A stretch of 64,000 nucleotides of DNA from Phymorhynchus buccinoides (lineage: Eukaryota; Mollusca; Gastropoda; Neogastropoda; Raphitomidae), in contig CM065683.1 in the NCBI GenBank assembly GCA_017654935.2, positions 3,399,879 to 3,463,878 of the forward strand. The letters are read 5' to 3'. Every line of letters starts with the position of its first letter. Positions within the stretch are counted from its first letter, which is position 1. The notes below the pieces were generated by a model, which was not told the origin of the DNA, searched no databases, and saw nothing but the letters and a program-made list of their open reading frames with translations. Both the position numbers and the translations under genes were made by a program. Of the stretch, positions 35,145 to 49,079 are shown one piece after another.

Positions 35145-37344
35145 CAGTGGGAACCGAACCTCCCTTATAATACCTTCAATCAAATCATCCAAAATGAGGG
35201 TCTTATAAGGGAGGGGTCTTATAAGGAAGGTGATTTTTAATACTTACAAAGAAGGGCAATGTCACAGAGAAGTAGGTCTTATTGGGGAGGGAGTCTTATA
35301 AGGGAGGTTCCACTGTAAGGCATATATACTTTTCCACCCGCTCAACAGACCTTTAGAAAGTTTCAGATTTTTGGTTTTCACGATCTTTCATTGTAGGATT
35401 TTGGGCTTTCAAAGAACCTCTACTTCGGGCCAATGCAATGCACTTTAATTATCCGCAAAACATTAGGAGTTCATACTTCTAGGTTGTTGGTTTTTTTGGG
35501 ACTCCATCCCCACTAGCAAACCTGACCTGGGGCGGTATTCATGTTGAGATAGCATGAGACTTAGAATGATTCTAACTTAGAAGCTCTTCCAAAGTCCTAT
35601 TAAATCCTATAGGACATTGGAAGAGCTTCTAAGTTAGCATCATGCTAAGTCTCATGCTATCTCAACGTGAATACAGGCCTCTGGTCTCCATTTGTCTTAA
35701 GCCGCACTGTCTGCCTCACTGTCTGGGGTTGGACAAAGTTCATCTCAAACATCCAGTGATGCGCCAAGCAACAGGACAATGTCCTGGGACGGTATTCATG
35801 TCGAGATAGCATGAGGACTTAAGCATGATGCTAACTTAGAAGCTCTTCCAAAAGTCCTATTAAATCCTATAGGACATTGGAAGAGCTTCTAAGTTAGCAT
35901 CATGCTAAGTCTCATGCTATCTCAACGTGAATTACCCGTCCCTGGCTCTTACGAAGAAATCAGTATTTCAAAGCGTGCCAGTTTTTTTTTGTTAAACAAT
36001 TTTTAATCAGACATTTGTCCTGACAGGGTATAACACAATAGTACATTTTCAATTTTAATAGGTCAGTGGCCTATGACCGGGGCCTTAGGACATCACTGAG
36101 CATCTATTCTTCAATGCCTTTTTTTAATTTCCTGATCGACCACCCGTCTTAATTTCTGCTACGGACAGATATTATTGCCAGACTGCGTATCAAAATGGTC
36201 CGTTGTAGGCTTGCGTATGAATTCGCCTTGAATGCAAGAATTTCAGAAAATGTTATGATCTTCCACTATCCAGTAAAAATTTGGAGAGAAAAAAGGGAAA
36301 AGAAAAACTTATTTTTAGTACCAATCCAAGGGAAGCAATCACAACTTGTCTAGCTGTCTTCGTGTTTCGGATGAATTTGTTTCCCTTACTCCAGCAGCTA
36401 ATAATGAAGAAAATTGGGGTGGGTTTTTTTGTTGCAAAAATGGCATGTTTTTTTTAGATGTAAAGTATTACTATGGGTTGACCAAAGACTGCGTTCTACA
36501 ATTCAATTGAATTGCTTAAAAAAAAAAAATAAAAAAAAAGTTTGTGAAGAAACTAGTTTCAATGCATGAAAGTGAAACATAAGAAAAGTGTGCGTGTTGT
36601 TTTGTTAAAGTCTTTTCTTTAAACAAAAGAAGTTTCCATAGCATCCATGATTCCATTTTAGCAACACCCTTTGAGGTGGAAAACCCATTATGGCCTGGGA
36701 ACGCAGAAGAAGAAGAGGTGGATACGAAACAACAAAAACATGGTGTGGTTTCAATGTTTTTTGTTTAGGATCAAATTGTCATTCAGAAGTAGCTTCAGAC
36801 ACACAGGGAACATAGGGCAGCTTTGATTTTAATACAAATACAGTGAAACCTCCCTTAGAAGGCCTTCACAAATCATCCAAAATGAGGTCTTGTAAGGGAG
36901 GGGTCTTATAAAAGGAGGGTAATTTTACTTACAATACTTACAAAGAAGGGGGGCTCAATGTCTCAGAGAAGCAGGTCTTATATGGGATGGTCTTATAATG
37001 GGAGGTCTTATAAGGGAGGTACCATTGTAGCCAAAAAAAGACAGGTTGCAAAATAGTTCTTTGGCACAACAATGGTGATTTTTGTAGTTTTTCAAATTGG
37101 GTTGCTGTGCCTATAGTAACGGGCTTTCCAAACTAAAGAACACTGTTCCGATCATTTTAGCATTGAATGTTCTTGGAAACGGACAAAATTATAAAAACTA
37201 CAGAAGAGCACTTGATTTCAATTTGTGGGATCACCCAATTATTTCAAATAGAAAGAATGAATTGATATTAGAGGTACAGTGGATCCTCCTTATAAGACCC
37301 CTCCCTTATAAGGTCCAAAATGAGGTCTTAGGGAGGTTCCACTG
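35145..37344. repeat. Mirrored MITE cluster, copy 2
   Basis: In order: Tigger-like MITE 35145-35315, fold-back MITEs 35529-35690 and 35784-35943, unrecognised AT-rich DNA 35950-36840, Tigger-like MITEs 36841-37027 and 37277-37344. Each corresponds to a copy 1 element in reverse order. Confidence 0.8.
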
Positions 37345-37803
37345 TACTGAGAAACATTCTGGCAATTTTAACAATGATTTGTACATTAGCTTACAAGACA
37401 AGGAAACGTGTGGGGGGTTTTTCCCACACAATGCATACACACACATACATTTTCTCTCATCTTTTTCCTCTTTGTATTGACCTCTCTCTCACACACACAC
37501 ACACACAAACATTACTGTGTGGTGATGTGAGAGTTGAGAGAGAGAAATTCTTTCATTCATTTTTATTACAAAAACGATTAATATCGAGATCATATTTTCT
37601 TTATTCACAAGAAGAACACATCAATGGAACATTTCACCACCATCTAAACAATATACACCCCCCAATAAACAACAACAAACAGTAGCTAAAGCTGTATCGT
37701 TTTATGCCTTTGCATTCCTCTCCCCCTATTCTCTAGATCTGTTTCTCCCCTATTGACTCACATTGAAGTAGGCCTACCATTTAAAATGTTTAGAAACAAA
37801 AAT

Positions 37804-38020
37804 GTGGCGCTACGCTTGTGGCAACGCGCTCTCCAGGTGGGAGCAACCCGAATTCCAAAGAGATCTAAGTCTGCGACTGGAATAATATACCAAATACAAT
37901 CATTTTATTAGGTATTTTGTTTTTTTTTTTATTATTAGGTACTTTATAGTCACAGAGGCATCTCTTGTGAAATTCGGGCTGCTCCCACCTGGAGAGAGCG
38001 TCGCAGCCAGAGGGCGCCAA
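37804..38020. mobile_element. Fold-back element, GTGGCGC family, copy 2
   Basis: Mirror of 24231-24443, with a T-rich loop instead of the exact copy 1 loop. Followed by the mirrored duplicated GA/CT segment (38060-38300). Confidence 0.6.
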
Positions 38021-40612
38021 CCCATTTTAGGGGTACAATGAACATTTATGACCCCCCATCCCCAATTTCTCTCTCTCTCTCACGGTAAAAGTGAAAAAAT
38101 GGCCACTCCACGCCAATATTTTTACCGTTGTAAAAAAAAATTGTTCATTATATCATCCTTAATATTATCATTTCTGTCTCTCTCTCTCTCACGGCAAAGT
38201 GAAAAATGGCCACGTCCATGCCAGTACTTTAACCGTTGTAATAAAAAGAAAAGAAAAAATGTTCATTATTATCATCCTTAATATCATGTCTGTCTGTCTT
38301 TCTCTCTCTTGCAGCACACATTTTTATTACACACTTATTTATCATTTTGGTCATCAGAAAAGCTGTCACGAACACCAGTAAACCAATTCAAAAGAAGAAG
38401 TCGAGAAAAATGGTCAAAAAACACATCTTTGGTTGATTTTCATAACGTACGACATACTTTCAATTATTGTATGTCAGAAACTCACAGTGACACACGCACA
38501 TGTATGTGCGCGCACACACAGAGTGACACTCGCGAGCACACACACTTCTTAATAAGCAACCTTCTTTCAAATACGTCGCTACAATCCAGTAGTCTGGCAT
38601 AACTGCGACGGGGAGAGATTGCGCAGAGGCGGTTTTATTGATGTTGGTTGATTAATAGCTGTCTTTTGAAGGCCTCAACGGAGTTGGCTTGGACGGTGCT
38701 GTTATTCAGATGGTTCCACTCTGTTGGTGTTCTAACAAAGAAAGAGTTTTTGAACTGGTCGGTGGGAACTTTTATTGTTTCTAACTGAAGATCTGATTGG
38801 GTTCGACGAGTAAGGAAGTCCGGATCTTATCAGTCTGCTCGATTTGTGATAAGTGATGAAGTCTTCAGGGGGTAAGGCCAGTACTAACCCCTCAACCACT
38901 CTGTAGAGCATGGTCAGGCGGAGGTGATGGCGCCTTTGCTGAAGGGATGGAAGTTCAGTTTTGTCAAGAAGTTTGGTGACACTGCCAGGCGTTGTGGACT
39001 TATAGTCGCCAGTGATGAAGCGGGCAGCATTCCGTTGTATACGTTCTATACTGTCAATGTATTTCTGTAGATAAGGGTCCCACACATACAACTGCACCAT
39101 ATTCTAGTAAAGGTCTGACTAGAGCTAGATAGGCATTGGTTTTACACCGTGGTGGGCAGCGACGGAGATTTCGTCCCGGAGGAATCCAAGGGTGCAGCTT
39201 GCTTTCTTTGTAATGTTGGAAATAAGTATGTGGTCCCCATTTTAGGTCCTCAGATAGTAGAATGCCCAGGTATGGGTTTGTTGGAACATGCTGGAGGATG
39301 GTGTTGTTTAGTTGGTAATAGAAGTTGGATTTGTTGCGTAAAGATAGAATGTAGCAATTGGAAGCGTTGAAGCGCATGCCCCAAGTATTCGCCCAGGTCT
39401 CAAGCTGTTGCAGATCTTCTTGCAGGGTCTGATGGTCCTTAAAGTTATTAATTTCCCTATAAAGAAGGCAGTCGTCAGCAAATAATCTGATTTTTGATGT
39501 TCGATTGATAGCTTTTGGTAGGTCATTGATGTGACAGAGAAATAGGAGGGGGCAGAGCACTGTACCTTGTGGGACTCAAGAGTCGACTGATGTTTTTTCT
39601 GAGGAGGTTCCTTCTATAAGTTCTAACACTACTGTCATGGTTCTTTGAGCAAGGACGCAGGAGAGCCACTGGTGGAGGGGGCCTGTAATTCCGTAACTTA
39701 AGTTTATGGAGGAGTTTGTCATGAGGTACAGTGTCAAAGGCTTTAGAAAAATCTAGAATGGCGATGTCTACTTGCTTTTTGTTATCAAAAGAGGACAGGT
39801 CATGGCTTGTTGTGAGGAGTTGCGTTTCACATGAGTAGCCTGCACATAATCCATGGTTGATGTTGGTGAGGATGTTGTGGGATTGAAGATGGGGCATTAT
39901 GTGGCGGAAGATAATATGTTCTAAGATCTTACATATGGGACAGAGGTGAGAGAAATGGGGCTGTAGTTTTCTGGGAGGTGTCTATTACCTTTTCTGTACA
40001 CGCTGGAAATATTTGCTGCAAGCCAGTCGATCTGCTGGGAGGGAGCCTGAGTCCAGGGATTTTTGGTAGAAAACGCTAAGGGCTGGGGCAATTTGTTCTG
40101 CACAATTTTAAAGTACTAAATTGGGGATGCCATCTCAATCTGGGTCAGGTGCCTTGTAGGGTGACAGATTGTGAAGTAGTTTTGCGATGCCTGGTGCGGA
40201 GATGATGTGGCTGAAGCAGGAGGCATTTCGGGCATAACATCGTTGCTGCTGGGTTTGGTGAAAACTGATTTAAACTGTTGGAGGAGTAGACGGGCTTTGT
40301 CGTGGCTGTTTGTTGTGAGTCTGCCATGTTCTTTTAGAGGGGCTACTCCGGAGTTGTCTTGTTTCTGGGATTTTATGAAGTGCCAAAAGGGCTTGCTGTT
40401 ATTATTTTGCAAGACTGTCTTGGATGGTGTTGAGAAAGTTCCACTCTGCTTGCCTCATTTCTTTTCTGCAGTGCCTTTGGAAGGATCTGAATGTGGTCCA
40501 GTTGTTAGATTGTTTGGCCTTTCTAAATCATTTTTGTTTTCGTCTTAGTAGCCGTTTAATCGTGTTGTTGATCCAGGGTAGAGAAGAACGACGTTTCTGT
40601 AGAGATGATGGG

Positions 40613-40971
40613 ATGTGTGTATTGATAGCAGAGAGGAGCTGCATCTTGAAAGAGGTCATTAGTGTTGATGTGTCTTCTCCATTGTTGTAGTCCTTGATGT
40701 TGTTGTGTTTATTGATAGCAGACAGGAGCTGCATCTTGAAAGAGGTCATTAGTGTTGATGTGTCTTCTCCATTGTTGTAGTCCTCGATGTTGTTGTGTGT
40801 ATTGATAGCAGACAGGAGCTGCATCTTGAAAGAGGTCCATAGTGTTGATGTGTCTTCTCCATTATCATAGTCCTTGATGTTGTCGTGTGTATTGATAGCA
40901 GACAGGAGCTGCATCTTGAATGAGGTCCATAGTGTTGATGTGTCTGCTCCATTGTCGTAGTCCTTGATGAT
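40613..40971 (-). repeat. In-frame 90-bp array, four units, copy 2
   Basis: Same 30-residue unit as 20683-21663, but four copies. The unit order (GAD, GED, NIEDYNNGED with M, NIKDYNNGED with M) does not match any run of four consecutive copy 1 units exactly. Confidence 0.95.
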
Positions 40972-41624
40972 GTTGTCGGCAGCTGTCTTGATGTCATTTT
41001 TGAGTGCATCCCAGTTGGCTTTCTTAAATTTGTAGGTCTTGCGTTTTGGTTGAGGGGATGTTTGCGGTTTGCAGTCAAAGTCAGAAATGACGATATCATG
41101 GTCTGAAATACCAGGAATGATGGTGGAAGATTTGAGGAGTGAAGGATTGGTGGTGAAGAGAAAATCGGGAACTGCTTTTTCATGGGTTGGCTGGGTTTGT
41201 GTTTGGGATAGCAGGTTTGAGGAGGCAAAGTCTATCAGGGTTTGTTGAACATGACGGTCGCTTGCAGAAGTGTGGAGGGTGTTGTTTTCCCAATTGATGT
41301 CTGGGCAGTTGAAATCACCAGAAAGAATTAGGTGTTTCTGTTTTTTGCCGTCAGCTGTTAATACATTAAGGGAGTCTTGAAGGTCTTTTTGGTTAAAAGG
41401 CTCCAGTGAAAAGGTCTTTGGCTCCTTGAAGTTTGACTTTAACCCATTCAATCTCACAGTTTATGACTAGCTCAGGTTGTTCTATGGTGGCCAGGGACTC
41501 ATGTGTGAGGATGAAAGTCCCTCCGCCTAGGGTTGATCGGTCATTGCGGAAGGCATTGTACTCTTTGGGGAATACCTCAGATGATTTAATTAAAAAAAAT
41601 GTATGATTAGGGGCTGGATTTTTA

Positions 41625-42580
41625 CAGTGAAACCCGCTTAATTTCAACTCGTTTATTTTCAATTTCGGGATAATTTCAATTCATTCTAAGGTCCCGGCCC
41701 GAGGGCTACTTTCTATCTGTTGCAAAACCCCGGATAATTTCAATTCAGTTAATTTCAATTATCGGTTAATTTCAAGTAAAATCTCTGTCCCAACTGAAGT
41801 GAAACCCGGTTAATTCCAAGTGCTTGGTTAATTTCAAGTCAACACATTTTTTTAAGAGGAGGAGATCGGCTAAATTAAATTTTTTTGCTCACCTAATTTC
41901 AAGTCAATACACTTTTACTTCAATTTTTTTACCGCAAGATCCTGAACATCTCACACAAAGACCATACTGTATCATAAATGAAGAAGTCGGGGACAGAATC
42001 ATTGGACCTCATGACTACCTGCTCACCATCGTCAAGGAAGGAAACTGAAGTGGCATGGACATGTGACGAGATCAAATGGCCTTGCACAAAAAAGCATCCT
42101 GCAGGGCACAATAGCTCAAGGAAGACAAAGAGACAGACAGAGGTGGGAGGCTATTACATTTGTATCCGGGAGAGGACAGGGCTGGGTTTTTGGGGGTTTT
42201 GTTTTTCCGCGAATTCACAAAGAGCAGCACATGACCGGGACTGATAGCGGAAGATTTGTCAGGAAGTCATCAGTGGTGCCTCAACAAATCACCCCTGAGT
42301 TAAGAGATCAGTGACGATGACAGTGAAACACCATTTCGCCCAAAGTAGAACAGTTTGTATTTCTGGTAAAGTATATAAAAGATACAAGTGTGTACACTTT
42401 CTAAAAACATAAATCGATGTGAAAATATCCATGTTATAAAAAATTCCTTTCTCCCCCGTCTGGCTCGGTTAATTTCAATTTTGTGTTAGATTAGGCAAAA
42501 ACTTCAAATTAACCGAGAACTCGGATAATTTCAATTCATTTGGTGGTCCCAAGGCACTTGAAATAAAGCAGGTTTCACTG
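41625..42580. mobile_element. 956-bp pogo/Tigger-like element, copy 2
   Basis: Mirror of 19074-20029, with the same ends and TA flanks. It contains the LINE C-terminal fragment on the plus strand (about 41930-42315: TRSNGLAQKSILQGTIAQGR). Confidence 0.85.
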
Positions 42581-43748
42581 TACTTGGCTTGATGCCACGT
42601 AGCCAGGATTCTGTTCCACAGACTATGTCAGGTTTGATGTAATCAAGGCGGCAAATTCAGATTGCTTCTCAAAGATGCTCCGGCAGTTGATAGTCATAAC
42701 ACAGAGATTTGATCTTTTGGTTGGGATGTTGAATGAGAACGTTGTCGAGTTGGAAGATTCTGGGGAACTAGACAACTTGTTGGCGTTTTCTTTTTGTCTG
42801 AGCGCCTTTTGGGGCTGCTCGTGAAGGGTGGGTTGAAATTGTTGGATGATGAGAATGAATCTACCTGTGAGGGATATGAAGACTTGGGGGGGGGGTTTTT
42901 AGAGCGAGTCAGAGGACAGGCTCATCATTGGTTGTACAGCTGAGTGAGTCAAAGAAGTTTGTTTATTTAAACAAATGGGTCAAGCTAAGTGGGTCAAAGA
43001 AGTTTGTTTATTTAAACAAATGGGTCAAGCTAAGTGGGTCAAAGAAGTTTCGCTCACTATACTCAAGTAGACCTATGATTTTCACGTGAATCATGACTTA
43101 CATAGTCAAAATCGCATCGCATTCAAAGCAAATTGTATGTAGTGTAGCAGGCCCTTAAACAGGACTATGTAGCAAGTGGTTGTGCGTGTGTTGGCCCTAA
43201 ATCCGGTGCAGCAAAAGCAGACATAGCTGATTCGCTTAAAAAGCAAACACAAATCGAAATGGCAGGACGACCTATTCAAAGTCGTTCCAGCCAGAGGGGG
43301 TGAATGCCAGAACTGCCTATCTGTGTTATTTATTCCTCTTGAGATAGACCGTTCTGGCCAGGCACCCCTCGTATTATGTGGGCGAACTAATACTAATAGA
43401 TACCTGTCAATCTGATTAATTTGCTTTCAAGGGAAGTAAATGTGTGTGTGTGCACTAGTGACATTAGTTCTGAAAATAGACAAACACATGGCAGGCCAAT
43501 TGCGCAGTGAATGTCTTTGCAGATTTTGGTGGGAGTGTTAGAGTTGATCTCTTGGGCGAAATATTTCTGGCCCTTGGTGCTCAGCTTAAGAGTTAAAAGT
43601 TTATAAGGAAAGTTATTTTTTATTGTTTTTTTTTGTCTGGCAGTGAAAGGCGTTAAAAAAAATCATTTTCACACACAACAAAATGACTAAAACCTCGAGA
43701 TTCGACAACACCCCCCCGATCTGACTGGCTTATCGATTCCATACAATA

Positions 43749-43896
43749 CAGTGGAACCTCCCTTATAAGACCTTCAAAAATCATCCAAAATGAGGTCTTA
43801 CAAGGGAGGGGTCTTATAAGGGAGGTAATTTTAATACTTCAAAGAAGGGCAATTATGTCTCAGCCTGAAGTAGGTCTTATAATGGAGGTTCCACTG
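43749..43896. mobile_element. Tigger-like MITE, copy 2
   Basis: Mirror of 17759-17923, but with the shorter interior seen also in copy 3 (62382-62527). TA flanks. Confidence 0.75.
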
Positions 43897-45087
43897 TAGT
43901 AACCAGAAATCCTTTACTACTAATACACAACAATAAGTATTTCTGGTGTGATGATATGAGGTGTCTGTGTCAACGGAAAGCTGACCCCAAATCTCTACAA
44001 TCAAGGAGTCTCCAACGAAGTGGACGTACGCTAAATTGACGGGCTTAATGGGGAACTTCTGATAGATACTAAATAGTCCACGCTGCCAGAAGGGATGTCA
44101 GGATGAACACAGGCCCAACATACCCCTAATTTGGGTAGGTAGGGTAGGCCTCAGAAATTGTTGATTGAACAGTGCGGAGACAAGCTAGCCCGTTAACATT
44201 GTCAATATTTCCCGAGAAATCAGCTAAATCTCTCCCCCACCCCTTTCCTCTTTCTACCCAATCACCAATAATAGATCAAGTTATGATAGGAATAATTATT
44301 TTAAAAAAACAGAGTAGTTTTGGAATATCCTGTAGTTACTATCCCTATAGTGAGTTGACTGTTGTTGTGGGTTCACAAATGTATATGACATCCAAGAGGA
44401 AACACAACTGATCATGTATTAAGCACGTTTATTAAGACTACACAATATACAGGATAATCATGGAACAGAGGCTTGCTGCTGATAGCGTGTCTAGTAGGAG
44501 AGTGGGAGTAGGCTAGAAGTAGACAGAGCGGGACGGGAGGGATAGCGTTGTTTTGGTGCCAGACTGACCAATGGAGAGTGTGGCATGTGCTGTGCGCATG
44601 AAGAGCATAAGTAATAGAGCAGGAAGAATGAGGTCAGCTAGTTAGGCCTATTCTAAGAGTTGTTGCGCAATTATGGCTACACACCTATTAATGATACAAT
44701 CCCTGCATATGATAAAAAGATCTAGTAGTTTTGGACTACCCTGTAGTTACTATCCCTCCGCCTTTTGAACAGGTTTGTACCGTCACGGTAAGCAAGTTAG
44801 AATGAATGAAATATAAGATTTTACGTCCTCTTGGCCTGAACTAGGCAATGCTCATGAGTGAAAATTTGACACTCTTTTACTGAATATAACTAATTTTCTT
44901 CGAAAGAAAGGCAGGTGTGAAAATGTGGGGGGAGCTGAGAAATGTAATTAACGGGGGGGGGGGGCGGGGGGGGGGGGGGGGGGGGGTGGGGGGGGGCACA
45001 TTTTACCTTTACCAAATCAATCCATCCATCGCCCAACCACCAATCATCATAAAAAACCCACTCCATAAACAAAAACCACACAGGCGC

Positions 45088-45576
45088 TCAAAGAAACTTG
45101 GACATGGGAGACTCGGGCTGTTGAGGCGCCATCTTAGCACCACCACCAGACACAGACAGAGTTCTCATGGGAATGTAAGAGTAGCACCCCTTGGCACAGG
45201 AAGCGGAAGTCGTCGTGGTGGTATTCCCACTTCCGGCAGCGCCTGCGCAGTTGTTGAGCAAGCCACCAACACCGCCATAATTAGTTTCACCACTACCGGG
45301 AACTCGCCTCCCGTTCGTGGTTTCAACACCATCATTGTCGTCAGCGAAAGGGACAGATTTTGTTCGTTGTCTGCCGCCACTGAGAGAGTTATTGACTCTG
45401 TTGGACCTCAGGAGATGCTGAGCAGAGGGTTCCGTCATGGACGATTCCATTTCGTCGCTGCGCGGGGGTGGCAGCATGCTGGCCTGGGTGCCGACGCGGA
45501 CCATGGTGTGCTCGGTGCCCTGGGGCCACGCGGGGCTCAGCCTGGTGGTGCACGTGCGTTTCATCTGCGCGAGGAC
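45088..45576 (-). CDS. Class B GPCR, C-terminal tail exon, copy 2
   Basis: Minus-strand copy of 16084-16572, starting VLAQMKRTC after acceptor CGCCACAG and ending PESPMSKFL, TGA. The translation is identical to copy 1. The upstream TM7 and TM6 exons are not present in this arm because it ends at the gap. The G-rich interrupted run at 44954-44997 is the mirror of the copy 1 C run. Confidence 0.8.
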   Translation of the reverse strand, partial: VLAQMKRTCTTRLSPAWPQGTEHTMVRVGTQASMLPPPRSDEMESSMTEPSAQHLLRSNRVNNSLSGGRQRTKSVPFADDNDGVETTNGRRVPGSGETNYGGVGGLLNNCAGAAGSGNTTTTTSASCAKGCYSYIPMRTLSVSGGGAKMAPQQPESPMSKFL

Positions 45577-46406
45577 CTGTGGCGGGACAGCACAAAGAAG
45601 TTGTCAAACACCGTTGCAGGTCATGCATGGTATGGATAGGTGATAGGTGGTAACCTTGGTCACATTCCCCCTCCCCCCGACCCCCCTGTCCGCCCCCCCT
45701 GTTATTCTTTCAGTTGTAAAGAATCGGGAGTGTGTGACTTTGGACTGTAATTTTTTTCAAGGAAAAAAAGTTTTCACCTTGAATATTTTGCAAATGAAGA
45801 GTAACATGCAAAGGGAAGAAACATGCATTTTATTGCATAGTGCCCATTCTCCCGCCTTTGTTCTAGAAAACTCCTAAGATTGTCCTTATTAACAGACTGT
45901 TCACTGTCATCTTTCCCTTTCTCTCCTTTTCACTATCTTTTCTGCCTTACTGGTTCCATTCTCTGTCTCCCGCCTTTGTTCTAGAAAATTCTTACAAAGA
46001 AAAGATTTTTTTTTCTCCCCTCTCCAGCACGAAGACGCTTTCATGCTGGTGCCTAATTTATTTCTTAGTTACGCATAGAAGGCAGCATAACGCATAGTAT
46101 CACGTGCGCGCCTCCACAGCAAACAAAACGTGATGCAGCGATTGTGACAAAATACAGCAAACACAAAACAGATCCGCCCCCCAAACTTAGGGGCTTTTTT
46201 GATTGCCCGAACCTAATTTTGTTTCATAGTCGAGGCAGGTGAAAAGTCATCCGTGAAATAAACCATCAATTTCCTAAAATGTTCCCCATCTCGCTCCAAT
46301 GTCACTGTCAAGTGGTACCTGATACTAGACCAGGTATGCATGAGTAATCGCACGACCGATGACCGATCATGAAAGCGAGTGGCTCTTCACAACTGTGACA
46401 CACACT

Positions 46407-46617
46407 AGGGTAAAACGGGGTAAAAAGCCCATGGGCGGGGTAGAATACCATGCCAATTATCTCATGAAAATGAAGAAGCAAATTTTCAGTCACATGGTGT
46501 TGCCCATGTCAGACGCGAGTGTTAATGTTTAGCTATTTTGTCTCATGGGCAAATTTGACTGAAATTTGCATTGATTTCATGAGATAATTGGCATGGGCTT
46601 CTTATCCCGTCTTCCCT
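46407..46617. mobile_element. Palindromic MITE (AGGGGAAGACGGGG family), copy 2
   Basis: Mirror of 15003-15221, degraded by single-base indels and small insertions (for example around 46490-46520) that disrupt the palindrome. Confidence 0.7.
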
Positions 46618-46739
46618 TATACACAGCGACAAGGCAAAATGACGCTGATGAAATCTGTCATGTTTAAATAATAAGAGACAATAATAGTGTTTGTTTAGGA
46701 AATGGGATGCTGCAGAGAGAGAAGGGTGAGAGAGGGAGA

Positions 46740-46773
46740 GAGAGAGATGGGAGAGAAGAGAGAGGAGAGAGAG

Positions 46774-46809
<36 letters not shown>

Positions 46810-46833
46810 CAGACAGAGAGAGAGAGAGAGAAG

Positions 46834-46871
<38 letters not shown>

Positions 46872-46959
46872 AGAGAGAGAGAGGATGAAAACGAAATTTT
46901 ATTTAACCAGAGAACATGAGATAAGCAATGACAGCTTTTTTCCCACCCAGCCCACCCAG

Positions 46960-46992
<33 letters not shown>

Positions 46993-47420
46993 GAAAACGA
47001 AATTTTATTTAACCAGGGAACATGAGATAAGCAATGCTACAGCTTTTTTTCCACCCAGCCCACCCAGAGAGAGAGAGAGAGAGAGAGACGAGAGAGAGGA
47101 GGAAAACGTAAATTTTATTTAACCAGGGAACATGAGATAAGCAATGACAGCTTTTTTCCACCCAGCCCCACCCATAGAGAGAGAGAGAGAGAGGGAAAAC
47201 GAAAACGAAATTTTATTTATTTAACCAGGGAACATGAGATAAGCAATGACAGTATTTTTTTCCACCCAGCCCACCCAGAGAGAGAGAGAGAGAGAGATAG
47301 AGAGAGCGACGACAAACGAAAAAAAACCGGAAATTGTATTTAACCAGGGAACATGAGATAAGCAATGACAGCAAAGCCTTTTTTCACCCAGCCCAAGAAA
47401 GAGAGAGAGAGAGGGCCGGG
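46740..47420. repeat. Compound GA minisatellite, copy 2
   Basis: Mirror of 14380-14896. It has five occurrences of the AACCAGGGAACATGAGATAA unit against three to four in copy 1, separated by shorter GA tracts. Confidence 0.8.
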
Positions 47421-48074
47421 GAAAGTGGGGTGATGGGGGACATGCGTGTGTGTGTGTTTGGGGGGGGGGGGGGTAGAGAAGAGGCTGCAGAGAGGATGGG
47501 GGTGGAATGATGCCAGAGACAGGAGACTAAGGGATCTGAACACTAACCAAGGTAATGAACTGGAATTTCAGAAAACCAATATCGTAACATCAGCCATCAG
47601 GGAAGCGAGCGACGTACGCCCACGAGCCAATGACGGTGCTAATGACAATAATGTTTGATTAATCCTTCTTCCCCCCTGAATGCGTTGTCACGAAACACTC
47701 TTCCCCAAAGTAATTGATGCCTCATGAATCACAATCAGATAATATGCCACAAGAGGAAGAAGAAGAAAAAGAAGAAGGGTTCCCAAGAGCCACGCATCAG
47801 TATTTGATTGACATCAATGTTTGCAGAGGTAACTAGATCGTGAAAACGCTTAGAGACCAACCAGTTTTAGCTCCAATGACCTTGAAACTCTGACCAATGA
47901 CCGTCATCTTCAACCTTGGCTTAGATGTTAATTTCCTATAAAAAAAAGTGAGGGTCGTAGGGGTTCCTCCGTTCAAACGCTAATAATACCAAAGAATATG
48001 AAAACAGGAAAATACGAAATGCAAAAGAAAAAACATACTGAAGAATCATCATTCAATCCTCCTGCATAAACCCA

Positions 48075-48113
48075 CGAGAGAGAGAGAGAGAGAGAGAGAT
48101 GAGAGAGGGAGAG

Positions 48114-48199
<86 letters not shown>

Positions 48200-48228
48200 A
48201 GAGAGAGAAGAAGGTAGAGAGAGAGAGC

Positions 48229-48299
<71 letters not shown>

Positions 48300-48340
48300 A
48301 TAGATTGAGAGAGAGAGAGAGAGAAGAAGAAGTAGAGAGG

Positions 48341-48381
<41 letters not shown>

Positions 48382-48385
48382 AGAG

Positions 48386-48452
<67 letters not shown>

Positions 48453-48579
48453 AGGAGAGAAGAGATAGAGAGAGAGAGAGAGAGCAGAGGAGAGAGAGAG
48501 AGAGTAGAGGAGAGAGGAGAGTGAGTAGGGGGAAGAGAGGAGGAATGCGTACAGGAAGGAGGGGAGGATGGGACAGGAG
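48075..48579. repeat. (GA)n tract ending in the assembly gap
   Basis: Mirror of the 790-bp CT tract, here with frequent interruptions (AGAAGAAGTAGAG, GCGAG). It decays into irregular purine sequence just before the Ns, as expected when long reads end in a microsatellite. Confidence 0.9.
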
Positions 48580-49079
48580 NNNNNNNNNNNNNNNNNNNNN
48601 NNNNNNNNNNNNNNNNNNNNNNNNNNNNNNNNNNNNNNNNNNNNNNNNNNNNNNNNNNNNNNNNNNNNNNNNNNNNNNNNNNNNNNNNNNNNNNNNNNNN
48701 NNNNNNNNNNNNNNNNNNNNNNNNNNNNNNNNNNNNNNNNNNNNNNNNNNNNNNNNNNNNNNNNNNNNNNNNNNNNNNNNNNNNNNNNNNNNNNNNNNNN
48801 NNNNNNNNNNNNNNNNNNNNNNNNNNNNNNNNNNNNNNNNNNNNNNNNNNNNNNNNNNNNNNNNNNNNNNNNNNNNNNNNNNNNNNNNNNNNNNNNNNNN
48901 NNNNNNNNNNNNNNNNNNNNNNNNNNNNNNNNNNNNNNNNNNNNNNNNNNNNNNNNNNNNNNNNNNNNNNNNNNNNNNNNNNNNNNNNNNNNNNNNNNNN
49001 NNNNNNNNNNNNNNNNNNNNNNNNNNNNNNNNNNNNNNNNNNNNNNNNNNNNNNNNNNNNNNNNNNNNNNNNNNNNNNN
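48580..49079. other. Assembly gap, exactly 500 N
   Basis: The round length indicates a placeholder gap of unknown size. The order and orientation of copy 3 relative to copies 1 and 2 depend on scaffolding, not on read sequence. Confidence 0.98.

Larger units (their letters stand above)
38635..42930 (-). mobile_element. Non-LTR retrotransposon, dead, copy 2
   Basis: Reverse complement of the copy 1 LINE: C-terminal tail ending at 38635, RT with FADD at 39471-39482, EN-RT linker array 40613-40971 (four units only), endonuclease 40980-41620, inserted TIR element 41625-42580, endonuclease N-terminus about 42585-42720. It shares the endonuclease frameshift near 41395 and the TGA after RRKQK with copy 1. 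It lacks the TAG and one-base deletion that copy 1 has near 21885, so a 98-residue segment (40116-40412) stays open here. Confidence 0.85.
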
